Assembly: GCA_002633025.1 (NCBI GenBank)
Contig: NMRB01000331.1
Coordinates: 1,505 to 65,504, forward strand
Direction of reading: 5' to 3'
Length of the DNA: 64,000 nt
Source of the DNA: Notospermus geniculatus
Lineage: Eukaryota > Nemertea > Pilidiophora > Heteronemertea > Lineidae
Part shown: in pieces, positions 33,297 to 45,113 of the stretch
How positions within the stretch are numbered: position 1 is the first letter of the stretch
How the letters are laid out: each line of letters starts with the position of its first letter
Made by a program: the position numbers and the translations under genes
Notes under the pieces: model-generated
Told to the model about the DNA's origin: nothing
The model's database searches: none
Seen by the model: the letters and a program-made list of their open reading frames with translations, nothing else

Positions 33297-34559
33297 TGCG
33301 GGTGATACTAAAACCCGACTCGGCATTGGCGATCACCCGGCACGAAGATGACAATGACAGTAATCAATAGGTTTCGAGCTCCGATCATACCAATTGTACC
33401 CCCGGGGAACAATATTAGACGAATTATCTCCGCTTTTCCTGATAACGACTGACAAGTTTTGTCATCTAGAATAACTGAGGCTGTTAAACTTTTGACTTCG
33501 CCTCATATGCGCAATAATTAGCCAATTAGCAGTGATGAGCGATTTTGAGGAAAAATCGCCAATTCTCGTGCGCGCGAGATTCGACCATTTTGGTAAATTG
33601 CAGACGATAATTTTCCTTCTTGCTTCCGCTCGGCATTGATCGAGAACAAGCATTTTGATTCGGAAGTGCACTCAAGTGACAATTTTACATAATTGGACAA
33701 ATTGAAACGGTCTTGAGCCTTCGCGGTGATTAACGCTTTGTTTCTTAACTCTCGCGAGATTTTCACAAATGCACTCGGGTTTTCTCGCGAAGAAAACGAG
33801 AAGTGAATCAGTCAATCAGTCGATATGGGATTCTAGTGGAATGACGCAAAATGTATTTTTAAATTTCTTCTTCAAAATGTACATGGGGCAAAGAAAACTA
33901 TTTGTTAGAAAAGCAGCTATATTCACAATTTAGGGTACATTTTGGTTTTTGCCATTTGCAATGGCGATTTTTAATCAAAATGAGAGAAAGGCCAGCATTA
34001 ACTCAACCACCAGTTACACAGAAGGTGTATAGTGCAATTTCAAAACCGTCACCTCGGCTACCTAAAAAATAACGCAACTAAAAAGCCTATAATTATGGCA
34101 AAAATGATAAACGTACGGTCACGTGAAACCTGGAATAGGCCTATACTTGATAGGGCCTTCAAACAAGAATGGTTAGTGTCTACATGAACCCTCTTTCAGG
34201 GGTATGGTGTACAATAATGACAGAAGCGTGTGCACGTTGATTTTCAAACTGTTTAGAATTTGAATGTGTCAGCTATACAATGGCGGAAGTGACGTATTAG
34301 AATCAAGATGGCGGCCAGCTACAAGCAGACGATAGTCTTTGGATACCTACATTGTTTGAGATACTCGGGTACTGGTAAAACCCAGACTGGAGGGCGCATG
34401 CAAAATTCATTGGGAAATCTTATTTTTCGAGCTGAAAATGAATAATGGAAATGAATTAAATTGGTGCGTTATGACGCCCGTCTCACTATTTTCGGTAAAT
34501 TATCCTCAATCCCTAGTTTTGCTGAAAATTTAAAAATACAATAGCTAACTTCGACGTGG

Positions 34560-34902
34560 AATACGGAATTGAAATTATAAATTATAAATTACAAAATATG
34601 CATTATTGAAGTTTGAGTTTTTGAAATTTTGAAATCTGAATTTTTGAAATTTGAAAATGAAATTTTGTAATTTGAATTTTTGAAATTCTGAAATTTGAAA
34701 TTTTGAAAATTGAATATAAAATTTTGAAATGTGAATTTTTGAAATTTGCAAGTTTGAAATTTAAAATTTGTGAAATAATACGAATTTCAAAATCAGAATG
34801 ACAAAAACATTTCGTCTCTCAACGAAGCGTTTAGAATTATACTTTGTGGAGATATTCTAAAGCAAGACAGGTACCGGTAATGGTAATGGTAATGGTATCA
34901 CG
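34560..34902. repeat. TTTGAAAT simple repeat, long allele, plus GGTAAT run
   Basis: Expanded counterpart of 29456-29590. It is followed at about 34871-34898 by GTACCGGTAATGGTAATGG-type hexamer repeats that copy 1 lacks. Confidence 0.85.
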
Positions 34903-35399
34903 CCTCAGGTTTATCATTCGGTGATGTCACTCCTCGCGTACCGACCTACTCCGCCCAAAGAAAATAATCACTGTTTTGTTTTACGGACTAGCAATCTCGG
35001 AAATGGTCAGAGCCACTCCCATCTCAGACAGCAGGTCAGCGTTAATTAACTCAACGTGTGTATCACCAATTTCGTTGTTCCAATCAACCACTGCCTTGTT
35101 CTGATTTTAGATGAACCCTGCCGCAGAATTGGTTAGGAATTGCTCAATCATTGACCTCCACGGTTCGGATTTTGTGACAAGCTCCAAGTTGAATTTTATA
35201 ACCATAAACCATGATAGAGAATACAGGCAAGATGTTCGTAAATTGTTTTGTAATGCTGTCTAATTTGTTTTCGAAGATAGAAGGCATTTCTTAGGATTAC
35301 GACAAAATCGATATTATCGAAAAGAATCGAGTCATATGGAGGTGATGAATAACATTATATTTTTGATTGCGATATATTCGTCCGTATTCACTTTACTAA

Positions 35400-35656
35400 A
35401 GGTACTGTCACACTGAAGTCGTTCTTAAAACGTCCTACCCCGTCCTAAAAAATCGTAGAACGGGCTAGGACGTGTAAGGTTGGCCAAATAATGTCTCGGA
35501 AGTTCTGAAGCACCCTTTCTGTCCAAGCCCGTCCATGAAGTTCGTAACACGACTGTAAAAAGTTGCCACTACGTCCACTCCGTTAGCACACAGTTTGAGC
35601 TCATTCGGCAACATTTTCAAGAACGTACTGAGAACTAGCTCAGTGTGATGGGGGGC
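35400..35656 (+). mobile_element. MITE, CACACTGA family, in block copy 2
   Basis: Same element at the same place in the second block copy; present in both, so older than the split of the two copies. Confidence 0.85.
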
Positions 35657-35985
35657 ATTATCGAGGGATGAATGACATTATATTGTTGATTGCAGTATAC
35701 TCGAGTTGACCGTCGTCAGTTTCACAATTAATGATCGAGGGATGAATGACATTATATAGGGTGTAGTTGATTGCGACATATTCGAGTCGACTGTTTCATA
35801 GTTAGATAACCACATGTTATTTTTGTTCATCCATAAAAGCCAAACGATTGGAATTAGCCTCTGACCGTAGGCCTTACTACTGCAGAAGGCGTTCATGCAT
35901 TACCTTGATGAACTGATCCTGAGATGTGAAAGTACGGTATATAGTAATGCATTTTTTTGTTTTTCAGGTCATTTTCCCTATTTCT

Positions 35986-36095
35986 GGGGCCTGTTTCATA
36001 AAGTGACTTTAAGCTAATGGCACCCTTAACCAAATGGAAAATGCATTGAAGTTAAAGGTACCGTTAGCTAAAAGTCACTTTATGAAACAGGCCCC
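35986..36095. mobile_element. Foldback MITE, second-block counterpart of 30780
   Basis: Same caps and position in block copy 2. The arms differ from copy 1 at a handful of stem positions. Confidence 0.9.
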
Positions 36096-37241
36096 TGGTT
36101 GTAATTTGATAAACGGAACTCTGACACACGAAGAATGCAGGACGCCAGTTTCAAATGTCTATAGATTGTTCTAGTGACTCGACGGTGAACATGGCAGAAA
36201 AAAATAAACAGAAAAATGAAATTTTATACGTTATGCGATCAGAAACCATTTGATAAAAAGTCAGATGTGTAGTTTGTCAATACAATGGTGTTAGCAACAG
36301 AAATCAATAAAAACTGATGAGAGTGAATATCTAAAAGTCAATTTGAAAAGAATTTGAATTGAAGTCGGAAAGATCAAATAGTCAACTGCCCCCGGATATA
36401 TTTTTACCCAGAATGCCCACGAGCGGAAGAAAGTATCAGACACCAATACGGCAATTCCGAATCGAAAATCGCGCTGGAAATTTGAGTAGGTGATAATCAC
36501 CGGTAATTAAAGAGAACCCTGTAGCTACTCACTCTTAAAGGGAACGTTGCTTTTAAAACCACAAAATGACTGTCCCACTCATGTGGAAAATAACTGATGA
36601 ATAAACAGAGAATAAAGTGTTCCCTTTAAATTTCCATCTCTTCACTATATCTCGGTTTTCGTTCCACCGGCACTATTTTCCCCAATCATCAAAAGTCACT
36701 TTTTACACAGACCATCACAACGTCTTGAATACTCTGAATGTGACAACCACGCGCCACTAACATTATTGCGTCGTTCAACGTAGAAAGCGCCCACCATCTT
36801 CAGCGGGACGTGTGCCCGTACAAAGATCTTTATCCGCTTTCGAGACAACTCGGGATTACATTTGACTCGGAGACATATCCGAGGCTGTACACCGCCGCCT
36901 CCTGGGCGAGTAAAAACGCTGCGGCATCATCACAGCTTCGCCGCCGCGCTGACATCTGACAACATGGTCGTCACAACCTGGGCACAAGCGCCGCTGTCAA
37001 AACACAACAATCGTAGCACTCTTACAATTTATTTTGACGAAACATAAATCTGGTGTTAAGATTTGAAGAGGCTTTGGAACAAAGACAAGAGGTTGTGATT
37101 GAACCCAAGGGTTCTATACGCTCATCGGAGCATTAATAACTCGGAAATACACTTTTCATTTCACTCAACAAAAGTGCATATGGCTGCCGCGCGTGGCCGA
37201 CCAATTAGATATCTTTTAATTGCCGGCTGCGGGCCTGACGC

Positions 37242-37877
37242 GGGGCTCGCGTCACCTGCTCCGAAGGCGAGGCTATGCTGGTCTGATGCAGCCGAGATAT
37301 GCATATCAACTTAATCTACAGTTTTGCGCAAAAGGAGGGGAACTTGTGGAGTATTTCAGCGTGTTCCATGGTGGAGTTCACGAGCTGAAAATATTCCTTG
37401 CGGCACCGCCATCATTACGGAGTGTAGATCAAGGCGATTAAATTGAAACATGCTCATTTTGATTCGAATCTCGTCGAAAACATGGCAATTTCTGTAAAGT
37501 TGGATAATGTTTTCGAGATAAGACGTTTTCGTGATGTCCTTGGCGTTCCTCTCAATGTGGTAGACGTTATCGGCCAATCTCATGTTGGGACCATTGTTAA
37601 CACATGTGACTGTGATTTGTTCACATTTTGGGCGTCTCGTGCAATCCCGCAACGCCGTCGTAAGAAATTTGAAATTGCTATTAAAAATTGGAAAATCTGT
37701 GGTGTTAATAATTAATTAGTTGACGTCAAAGTTGTCGCGTGAATGCGATGACTTCTTAATTATGTCGTGTAGGGTGAATTAGCCAGAGTGTGCACGCACA
37801 TTCTTCCAAATAAACCATGTCTAAAACGATAAAAACAAAGTTTTTAAGAAGTCCTAGTTGGATACCTATAGCCCAAG
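37242..37877. other. Unique sequence after the duplicated block
   Basis: Short ORFs occur on both strands, none with a recognisable domain. No repeat identified. Confidence 0.4.
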
Positions 37878-38173
37878 GTATAAAGGTGCCCACAGGTCGA
37901 CATTGCGTCCTGAAGCAACTCGTGGCAACTAGCTTTCCGGCGATGGAAGCAACTCGGAGTGACTGATCAGTGGCCGATTTTGTCAGCCTGAGCGCTTGCG
38001 TCTCAAAGCAACTGCCGGATGCATCATGAGCGTGCTGTTCGAGGTATAACTGCCAGTTGCTCCGAGTTCCTCTCAATCGCTGAAATGTCGACCTGCGCGT
38101 GGTAGTTTTTTGATCTGCGACGGATCCGTCGAGTTGCTTCAAGACCCAATGTCGACCTGTAGGCACCTTTACA
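37878..38173. mobile_element. Foldback element with GTATAAAGGTGCC ends
   Basis: TATAAAGGTGCCCACAGGTC + GACATTG...GAAGCAACTCG is mirrored at the right by CGAGTTGCTTC...CAATGTCGACCTGTAGGCACC. The inner arms repeat GCAACT words. The 136-residue minus ORF over it is an artefact of the repeat. Confidence 0.85.
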
Positions 38174-38179
38174 CGCCAC

Positions 38180-39740
38180 CCCTGTCTGATGCAATAAAAA
38201 AATCAAGGCGTCACGTATTCTTCCAACAACGCATAATGATCTCTGTAACCCCGCCATCATCTCAGTGATCACACTACAGATAAAGAAACAAACCTGAGCT
38301 AATTAATCTAACCTGGTCACGACATCGTACAATCAATAAAGACATCATTTCCCACCTAGTTAATTAGCTCACAGCCACATCTCACAACCCGAAGAATTTC
38401 AACTGACTGACAATTTGCAAATTGAATCCAAAAGCTTCTGTTATTAATTAAATTAGACCAGTGATGATTAATCTCGTAAGACCATTTGATTATATCCCAT
38501 GATGCACGGCGCGAGTGGAAACAATGGCATCGTCTGCTGAGGGTTCATCTTTGTTGTATTTTGATGTCTCGCGGGATTTTTTGGTTGAAATGACAGAATG
38601 ACGACAGGAAATCATGTCAGTTTTAATAAGTGCACCTGAGACAGGACAGGTGAGACTAAAAACTTTGTTGTTGGCAAGAATTTAGTGGAATTGTCTGGGA
38701 TTGTTTCCATAAAATTTATCGGAAACAATGCATGCTTTTTATCAATAAACTATTTTTTTCACTTCACTCGACTTCGTTTTATGAATTCCTACGAAAACTT
38801 ACCAGATTGCCACATGTCAGTTTACAATGAAAGTATTCCATTTTTAAAATCCCTTGTGTCAATGTGATACACCGGTAGAATTTTCAAAACAGTATTGTAA
38901 GACCGTAGAATTTTTAAAGTAACTGTATTGTGAGACCTTTGCGTCCTCGGCGACTTGTGAGGCCAAGACCTGCGCCAAGACGTCAAAACCTCTTGAGAGA
39001 ATGCCCAGACATGAAGATACCCGCCCAGAGGTTCCAACGGTAAAGGATCCATTCATAGCAAACAAATAAACCGTTCCTCAACAACCAATCAACTTCGACG
39101 AACAATTGGAGTTATAGGCATAGGCAGGGATCTACAACCCGCTGTCACAGGTGTGAAAAAAGAAGGGCGGAGACGTCGCGGAGGAATACACAGAGAACAG
39201 CCAGAGCACTCAGCAGGGGCGTAGGGAATCGAGTTCTAGATATGTCATTCTTATTAGTGAAAAGAATTCAGATATTTAATGTTTTGAAAGCTGTGTTCGT
39301 GGTTTTATAAGCCATATGTTTCATAGATGCTTCGGGTCGATTTACCAATGGTGTGTCAATGGCCTTTTAACTTGCCTTGCGGGCGGCTGCAAAATGACGG
39401 CGGGGGTTCACAACCGTGATAAATAGCCGTATAATGTGCAGCTACGTCACCTGCATTGACGCATTGGGTCATTTTGTAAGCCATTATACATATTTGTATA
39501 CCTCATTTGAATAGTTAAATGATTATGATAATTTTGGTGAATGTTACAAGGGCAGGCCACAATCATTTTGAGACAACCCGAGTGACATAAAAACCCCTTT
39601 GTGATATTTTTCAGTAGATTGGAGGGGCTGAAGGATATCTGAAAGCAACCTTACCCATTGTACGTTTGCATACATTGGAAAGTTTACAAATTGACCTATC
39701 ATGTAGTGCTAATGATTCTAAAGCAGAATTTGCTGTTTTA
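38180..39740. other. Intergenic DNA without recognised genes
   Basis: Contains a small inverted repeat GAGCTAATTAA/TTAATTAGCTC (38299-38368) and otherwise nothing I recognise. Confidence 0.4.
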
Positions 39741-39744
39741 GAAA

Positions 39745-40135
39745 ATAGTGAGGTTTCGCAAATCTGAGGAAACACGAAGTACGAAATACGAAATTCAACT
39801 TCATTTCTAGGACCTAATGTATTTCTGGAGATGGTTGGTACCACAAATAAATGTCCCTACTGCCAGTATGTCTTTTAGCATATCATGTAAGACCGGAAGA
39901 GTTATGGTGCATCTTGAATTTTGCACTTCGTAGATACGAAGTGGAAACGAAAGAGAAATTTCAAAGTTTTATACACCCGTATTCTATCGTTCTAACGTCA
40001 TACGCTAAAAGACGCTCTTGCAGCAGGCGATATTTGTGGTACCAACCATCTCCTGAAATACATTACGTCATGGAAATGAAGTCCAATTTCGTATTTCGTA
40101 CTTCGTGTTTCGTCAATTTGCGAAACCTCACTATT
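39745..40135. mobile_element. Foldback MITE with ATAGTGAGGTTTCGC ends
   Basis: Second, more complete copy of the 16480-16838 family: ATAGTGAGGTTTCGC is mirrored by GCGAAACCTCACTAT. The inner sequence runs in the opposite orientation to the first copy. Confidence 0.88.
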
Positions 40136-40139
40136 GGCT

Positions 40140-41160
40140 AAATGACTTAAACTCAGATTCGTTAACCTTTTGAAAAATCAACCTCTAAGTCAAGCTCGAC
40201 CTAATAGATTTGTCGAATCATGGGACGCAATCTGTGCTGTAGAGTTTGTATAATGCTTGCACATGGCCAACTGGATGCTTTGAACAACGTTTACAGCTTG
40301 CCATAATTTCATAAAGTTCACAGAAATCCAGCTGGGTTTCGCAGGACGGACAAAAACCGATTTCAATACATGCATGAAACGTCCCTCAGGGCATCCTGAC
40401 CCGAGGTCTGGCGAACAAAGCGCAGGTACCCAGCTGAATACACCGTAATACGCGTTACGGATGCAAAATATAGGCCTCTGGTCGCGGGTGGTGTAGGCGA
40501 GGGAAATAATAACACCAATTTCGGCCATTTTGAATTGGCTGCCATGTTGATAAACGCTGTTTACACATCGCGAAATACTTAGTTATTTGAGATACTGCCA
40601 ATCAGGCTTGTTGCGATCATATTGACTAGAAAGGTGCGATATTCCCGATAATTTAGAAAAAAAGCGAGAGCATTATTACGAAATTGGTCTGCACCGCGTG
40701 GCGCTCATCAGACGGCCAGTTATCAAAATCGATTTGCAACAAACGTGATTGCAGAGCAATTACTGCACACTGATCGTTGTTAAGTTCACAGTCAGTTACC
40801 AGATTTCCACACATCTTGTGTAAACACTGCTTGAAATTATAACACTTTTCTACACAATACCCACAAGGAGAATTTCAAATCTGTAACGGAGTCATAGTGA
40901 GTTGTGGACACCGTTCGTCGGCTGCCCTTGTCAATTTCTTTAGGTAGATTTGCATAGAGTCGTCCGGTTAGCTTCCTTAATTGCTACATTGGAAACCTCT
41001 CTTCTTAATTGATTTCACCCTCGATAGAGAGTTTCAGACATGACGCATCTTACGAATCCGAATTCTGTGGTGTAACGCTGAAGATAACCATTTCATTCAT
41101 AACTGTAATTCATTGCCTTCCATGTCTTTATAGTGACAATATCCGTGTCAGATCTGTCCT
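40140..41160. other. Intergenic DNA; overlapping minus-strand ORFs of unknown meaning
   Basis: Two minus-strand frames (40190-40528, 40363-40545) start close together, one as MAANSKWPK, but neither shows a recognisable domain. Confidence 0.3.
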
Positions 41161-41221
41161 ATCTTTGAATTGTATATGCAGTAGCTAGGACTTTGCATTG
41201 TGAAGCAGTAGGCCTATAATG

Positions 41222-41462
41222 TAAAACATTATTATCATCATCATTATTATTATTATTATCATTATCACATATTATCATTATTATCATTATTATCAATATT
41301 ATCATTATCATCAGATCTGAGCTTTTGCGACCATTTATACACCAGGGTGGAGAGAGGCCACTGAGGCAAAGAGACTTGCCCAAAGTCTCACGCCCAGTGG
41401 GATTCGAACCCGGGACCTTCTGACCGCTAGTCGGAGACCCGAACCACTACACCACTGTGGAA
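41222..41462 (-). mobile_element. tRNA-derived SINE with MIR/L2-like tail and GATAAT microsatellite
   Basis: On the minus strand: box-A-like TGGTGTAGTGGTTCGGG, box B GGTTCGAATCCC, then ACTTTGGGCAAGTCTCTTTG and CCTCAGTGGCC, GTATAAATGG, ending in a TGATAATGATAA array (41228-41313). The TTGGGCAAGTC...CCTCAGT...ATAAATGG order resembles the L2-derived end of vertebrate MIR SINEs. Confidence 0.85.
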
Positions 41463-42005
41463 CTATCGGCTGGACGAATGCTCAACGTGTTGTAAAACTC
41501 AGCGTGTAATAACCAAAGTAGCGACGATCACTTCTGAGATGTCCCCCGCCGTTTTCCTCGTCTCGTCTCACCCAAGTGCCATCCAAGTCAATTACAAACC
41601 ACTTATAGCATAATCCAGTGGCATGAGTAGGGAATATCAAGTGATTCAATAACTTGATATAATAGCATTGATCCGAGTGAAGACTTGTCACGATTTGTTA
41701 CAGCTAGTGAGCATCCGTTGATGTAATTGTTACATCGTGTACAATCTTATTGGCATCATGGCGGATAATCTCTGAGGCCACTCAGCGTCGTCTGCACCGG
41801 GAATTGCTGACATTTTAGGATGAAGTGATTTATTTTGATACTTTTTGGTTTTTATAAGTTGCGATAAATATTTCCCATTGAAATCAGCAAGACTGTAACA
41901 AAATACATGTTTTCATTTTCAAGCATTTTACAAATATTGCATGTTGAGGTTTGATAACCTTGAATTCTTTTTAGCTGCTGTCTTTCTGTCAGGCTTTTAG
42001 AATAC

Positions 42006-42126
42006 TGGGCCCATATTCATTAAACCTTGCTGGGCTTAGTTACTTACTATATTACTCAGTTTGCACAGGCCAATGTACACAACTAGCAACCAAGTAAGCT
42101 AGCAAAGTTTTATGAATATGGACCCT
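42006..42126. mobile_element. Foldback MITE, capped family, CCTTGCTGGGCTTAG stem
   Basis: TGGGCCCATATTCATTAAACC mirrors GTTTTATGAATATGGACCC. Same family as 5327 and 52870, sharing the loop word GGCCAATGTACA. Confidence 0.88.
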
Positions 42127-42318
42127 GGTGTGCAGGAAAATACAAGTATTTTTGGCAAGGATTTCACGGCCTTCATTTCTAAATCTTGAAGAACCCCAGT
42201 CCATTTCGATGTGATTTAGGGATTCTCCAAGTTTCCATGTAGGACAAAATGGGAAATGGATATTGGTGGACATTTATGTATGAGAATATGCCGAGTATGG
42301 GAATATCCTCATGTTCCT

Positions 42319-42597
42319 TAAAGCCCCACTCTATTGAATGTGAAAAACGCAAATCATCGCCGCGATTCTTGACGTCAGTGCACGACGTCATGACGTGTAA
42401 AATGTACTGCGCTCTCCCCGAATACATTAAGGCTCTCCCTGCAGCTTTTTATAATGTGTGCTGAAAACTAGGCCTTGATTCTCTGAAATACGTATCAGAC
42501 AAGCATTTTGGAGACCTCCACAAGGCTATGAGACCTCTTATGTGAACTCTACTAACATTTTGAAAATATCGTAAAATTCAATACTGTGGGGGCTTTA
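42319..42597. mobile_element. MITE, second copy of the 15315 family
   Basis: AAAGCCCCACTCTATTGAAT and ATTCAATACTGTGGGGGCTTT are the ends. The interior matches 15315-15566 with an additional CRE-like TGACGTCA...GACGTCATGACG region. Confidence 0.85.
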
Positions 42598-43335
42598 ATT
42601 CTCAGGCAAAAGCTGAAGAAATCAAGGAATGTTTAAAAGATTTGGCTTGAGAACGACTTCAGCTGGCATTCTCAGCCCATAAATATCTCAGTCGATTTCT
42701 CGGGTCAAAAGGATTGAAGAAAGAGAAAGACCTCGTACGCGTCGTCGGAGATGTAACGAAATCGGGAATCGGAGTGTGGAAAGGTGGCTTGAAGAGGTTG
42801 GTAAGGATGTGTGGGGGTGATGAGGCGAGGGAGAAGTCGTGGGAGATTGGTTGTTGACATGTTTGAGGGTTGTTCAGGGGCTGAAAGCGTTAGAGATTGA
42901 TAACCGAAGGGTGGAAATGTTCACCGAGGGGTAGAAAATCATTATAGATAGTGGAAGCAGTTTGTGACATCTTTTAAGAACCAATATGAAATATTGTGTT
43001 GTGGTGAATTAACATCATTTTGAAGTGGTCTTTAAATGTTTATTGATGATGAAAATGAGAAATACTTGACAGTGATACCTGCAACATCCCTAAACATCCA
43101 CTTGTCAACTCCAGATACACGTCTAAACTGCCACAATTCCTGTGTATGTCATTCCACTGTGGGTTCGAGTCTGGTAGGAAGCTGTGTCTTTCACCTTAGA
43201 AACCTGTTATTATTTCATGCCCTATGTCATCCCACCAGTTGTTATATTATTGTGCCTTGTGTTTTTCTAGTGCTACTAATGCATTGCCTCAGCCCTGTAC
43301 ATGTATGTATATTGTACAAATATTCGTTGTGTAAA

Positions 43336-43566
43336 TACTCTAAACTCCCACTACCTGTCCCATTCCTATAAACTCGGAAAAAAATGACTAAATCCTAAGT
43401 TGAAGATAATGGGGTGGGGCTATGGTCAGAAACAGTAATGCCCTGTCCACTTACTTGTCCCACTCCCGAGCCTGGCAAAGAATGACAGCGTGCGATATCT
43501 TCAACTTAGGATTTGGTCATTTTTTCCGAGTTCAGGAATGGGACAGGTAAGTGGGAGTTTAGAGTA
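43336..43566. mobile_element. Foldback MITE with splice-donor-like ends, full copy
   Basis: TACTCTAAACTCCCACTACC mirrors ACAGGTAAGTGGGAGTTTAG + AGTA. Arms carry ATCCTAAGTTGAAGATA and its inverse. It directly abuts the minisatellite at 43600. Confidence 0.88.
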
Positions 43567-43599
43567 CGTGTATATGTTGGTGTCTTGAGAAGACTTCGA

Positions 43600-43855
43600 T
43601 GTGATAAACCATAGAGAAAGACAACCTTGGATGTAATAAACCCGAGGGAAAGACAACTTTGGATGTAACAAACCATAGGGAAAGGCAACTTTGGATGTAA
43701 TAAACCATAGGGAAAGGCAACTTTGGATGTAATAAACCATAGGGAAAGGCAACTTTGGATGTAATAAACCATAGGGAAAGGCAACTTTGGATGTAATAAA
43801 CCATAGGGAAAGGCAACTTTGGATGTAATAAACCATAGAGAAAGACAACCTTGGA
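43600..43855. repeat. 32 bp minisatellite
   Basis: About eight units of GGGAAAGGCAACTTTGGATG + TAATAAACCATA; central units are identical, end units diverged. 32 is not divisible by three, so each minus frame reads the repeat in rotation and three overlapping ORFs stay open. None is a gene. Confidence 0.95.
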
Positions 43856-43859
43856 TGCT

Positions 43860-44500
43860 GTTTTGACTTGATTCGTTCCATGTTGAACTGGAACGAATTT
43901 CACAGCACACTGTCACGCAGTCTTGAAAATATGTGACATGAGAATACATGCCTGAATGTCCGAATTCCAAACCCAGTCACATTTATTGTCACTTCTATAC
44001 CGGTGATATTTGGAAACGTTTGAAGATATTTGAGTTAATGACGCTAAATTGTAATTCATGGACCATGAATTATATGGGCGTGGTCACAGTCTGGGTCGAG
44101 GAATTTTACCAACTGTAGAGGTATATTTAGAAGGTCAATTAGACGAGTGATAACGGTCTTGGAAGGGGTACAAGGCCAGCAGGTGAGGGCTGGCGATTTT
44201 GAAAGATTCCCTCAAAACTAATAGTGGGGTTGAGCTTAATAATGGGAACATTGTGAGATAATTTCGACCCATTTGTTGTGATATCAATGCATAAATGATA
44301 TCCGATTGTCAATGATATTGCAAACCAGGTTACAAGGTCCTACGTGTTATCGGCATTTGTGTCGAGTTGTCCACTGACATGCTGACGTGAATGAAAACTT
44401 CGTTTTCTAGGTCATTTTATCTCACACTCTAACTGCTGTATCTTTTTCAGAAATGTTGAAATTTGTTTCCACAGTGTTGACATTTTCCTATAAAATTTGA
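43860..44500. other. Intergenic DNA, nothing recognised
   Basis: No ORF with a domain and no repeat was recognised. Confidence 0.4.
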
Positions 44501-44514
44501 AGAGGTTGTCTTTG

Positions 44515-44845
44515 CAGTGACATTTTTCAGAGGTTCGTTTTAGATAAATTTCAAATTATCTTTATTTTCACTTTATATTTCATTTGAGTATAGTTTACAC
44601 TTTGAAAAAGATGTAAAATAAAACATCCCTTGTAAAAGTTGTCATTGTAATGAGATTTTGCTGCTGTTTGCGAAATAAATTTCAAATATCAAATTTCAAA
44701 CAATCTTTATGTTCATTCTTCATTTGAATAAATATGAATCTAATAAAACTCCCAACGAGTGTTGTTGTCATGAAATTTTCAGCAGTTTGTGAAATAAATT
44801 TCAAATAATTCTTATTCTTATGCTGTTTATTTGAGTAAATACCCT
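44515..44845 (+). repeat. Degenerate tandem repeat, about 130-145 bp unit, three copies
   Basis: GAAATAAATTTCAAAT followed by CTTTAT, CATTTGA(A/G)TA and AATAAAAC recur in the same order three times, with many substitutions. Confidence 0.65.
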
Positions 44846-44940
44846 TTCTCAGAAATATACCTTAATGAATATCCGTTGAGAAGCCTTGAACTTCTGAATG
44901 TTCTTTTGTTCATTGTTCCTGCTGCAAAGTTTGTGGTGAT

Positions 44941-44973
44941 GGTGGTGGTGGTGGTGGTGGTGGTGGTGGTGGT
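44941..44973 (+). repeat. GGT trinucleotide microsatellite
   Basis: Eleven uninterrupted GGT units, preceded by GTGGTGAT. Confidence 0.97.
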
Positions 44974-45113
44974 AGAAAAAAGAATGTTAGTGAAAAGGAA
45001 AACGTATTAAGGTGGACGTGATGTAAGTAATGCTTTTTTTCTCATTATTCAACATATAATTCAGGATTGTAGAATGACGGAATATTAGTTTGGCATTCAG
45101 AACACGATGTATT

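Larger units (their letters stand above)
33297..37241 (+). repeat. 4 kb block, copy 2 (starts at the N gap)
   Basis: Starts at the first base after the gap, matching 28187, and ends at 37241, matching the last base before the gap. The sequence continues uniquely after that. Confidence 0.95.

Noticed and set aside
32696-33370. ORFs spanning the N gap
   Set aside because: Most residues are undetermined bases; the frames are meaningless.
37756-38272. 136- and 82-residue minus-strand ORFs
   Set aside because: They lie largely within the foldback element at 37878-38173.
38785-38815. ATGTGGCAATCTG + GTAAGT as the Sp first exon
   Set aside because: A good donor, but phase 1, whereas the acceptor at 24956 requires phase 0.
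41380-41462. Functional tRNA gene on the minus strand
   Set aside because: Boxes A and B are present, but it continues into a SINE body and microsatellite tail and the acceptor ends do not pair convincingly.
43501-43970. Repeat-protein ORFs of 114-154 residues
   Set aside because: All are frames of one 32 bp minisatellite.
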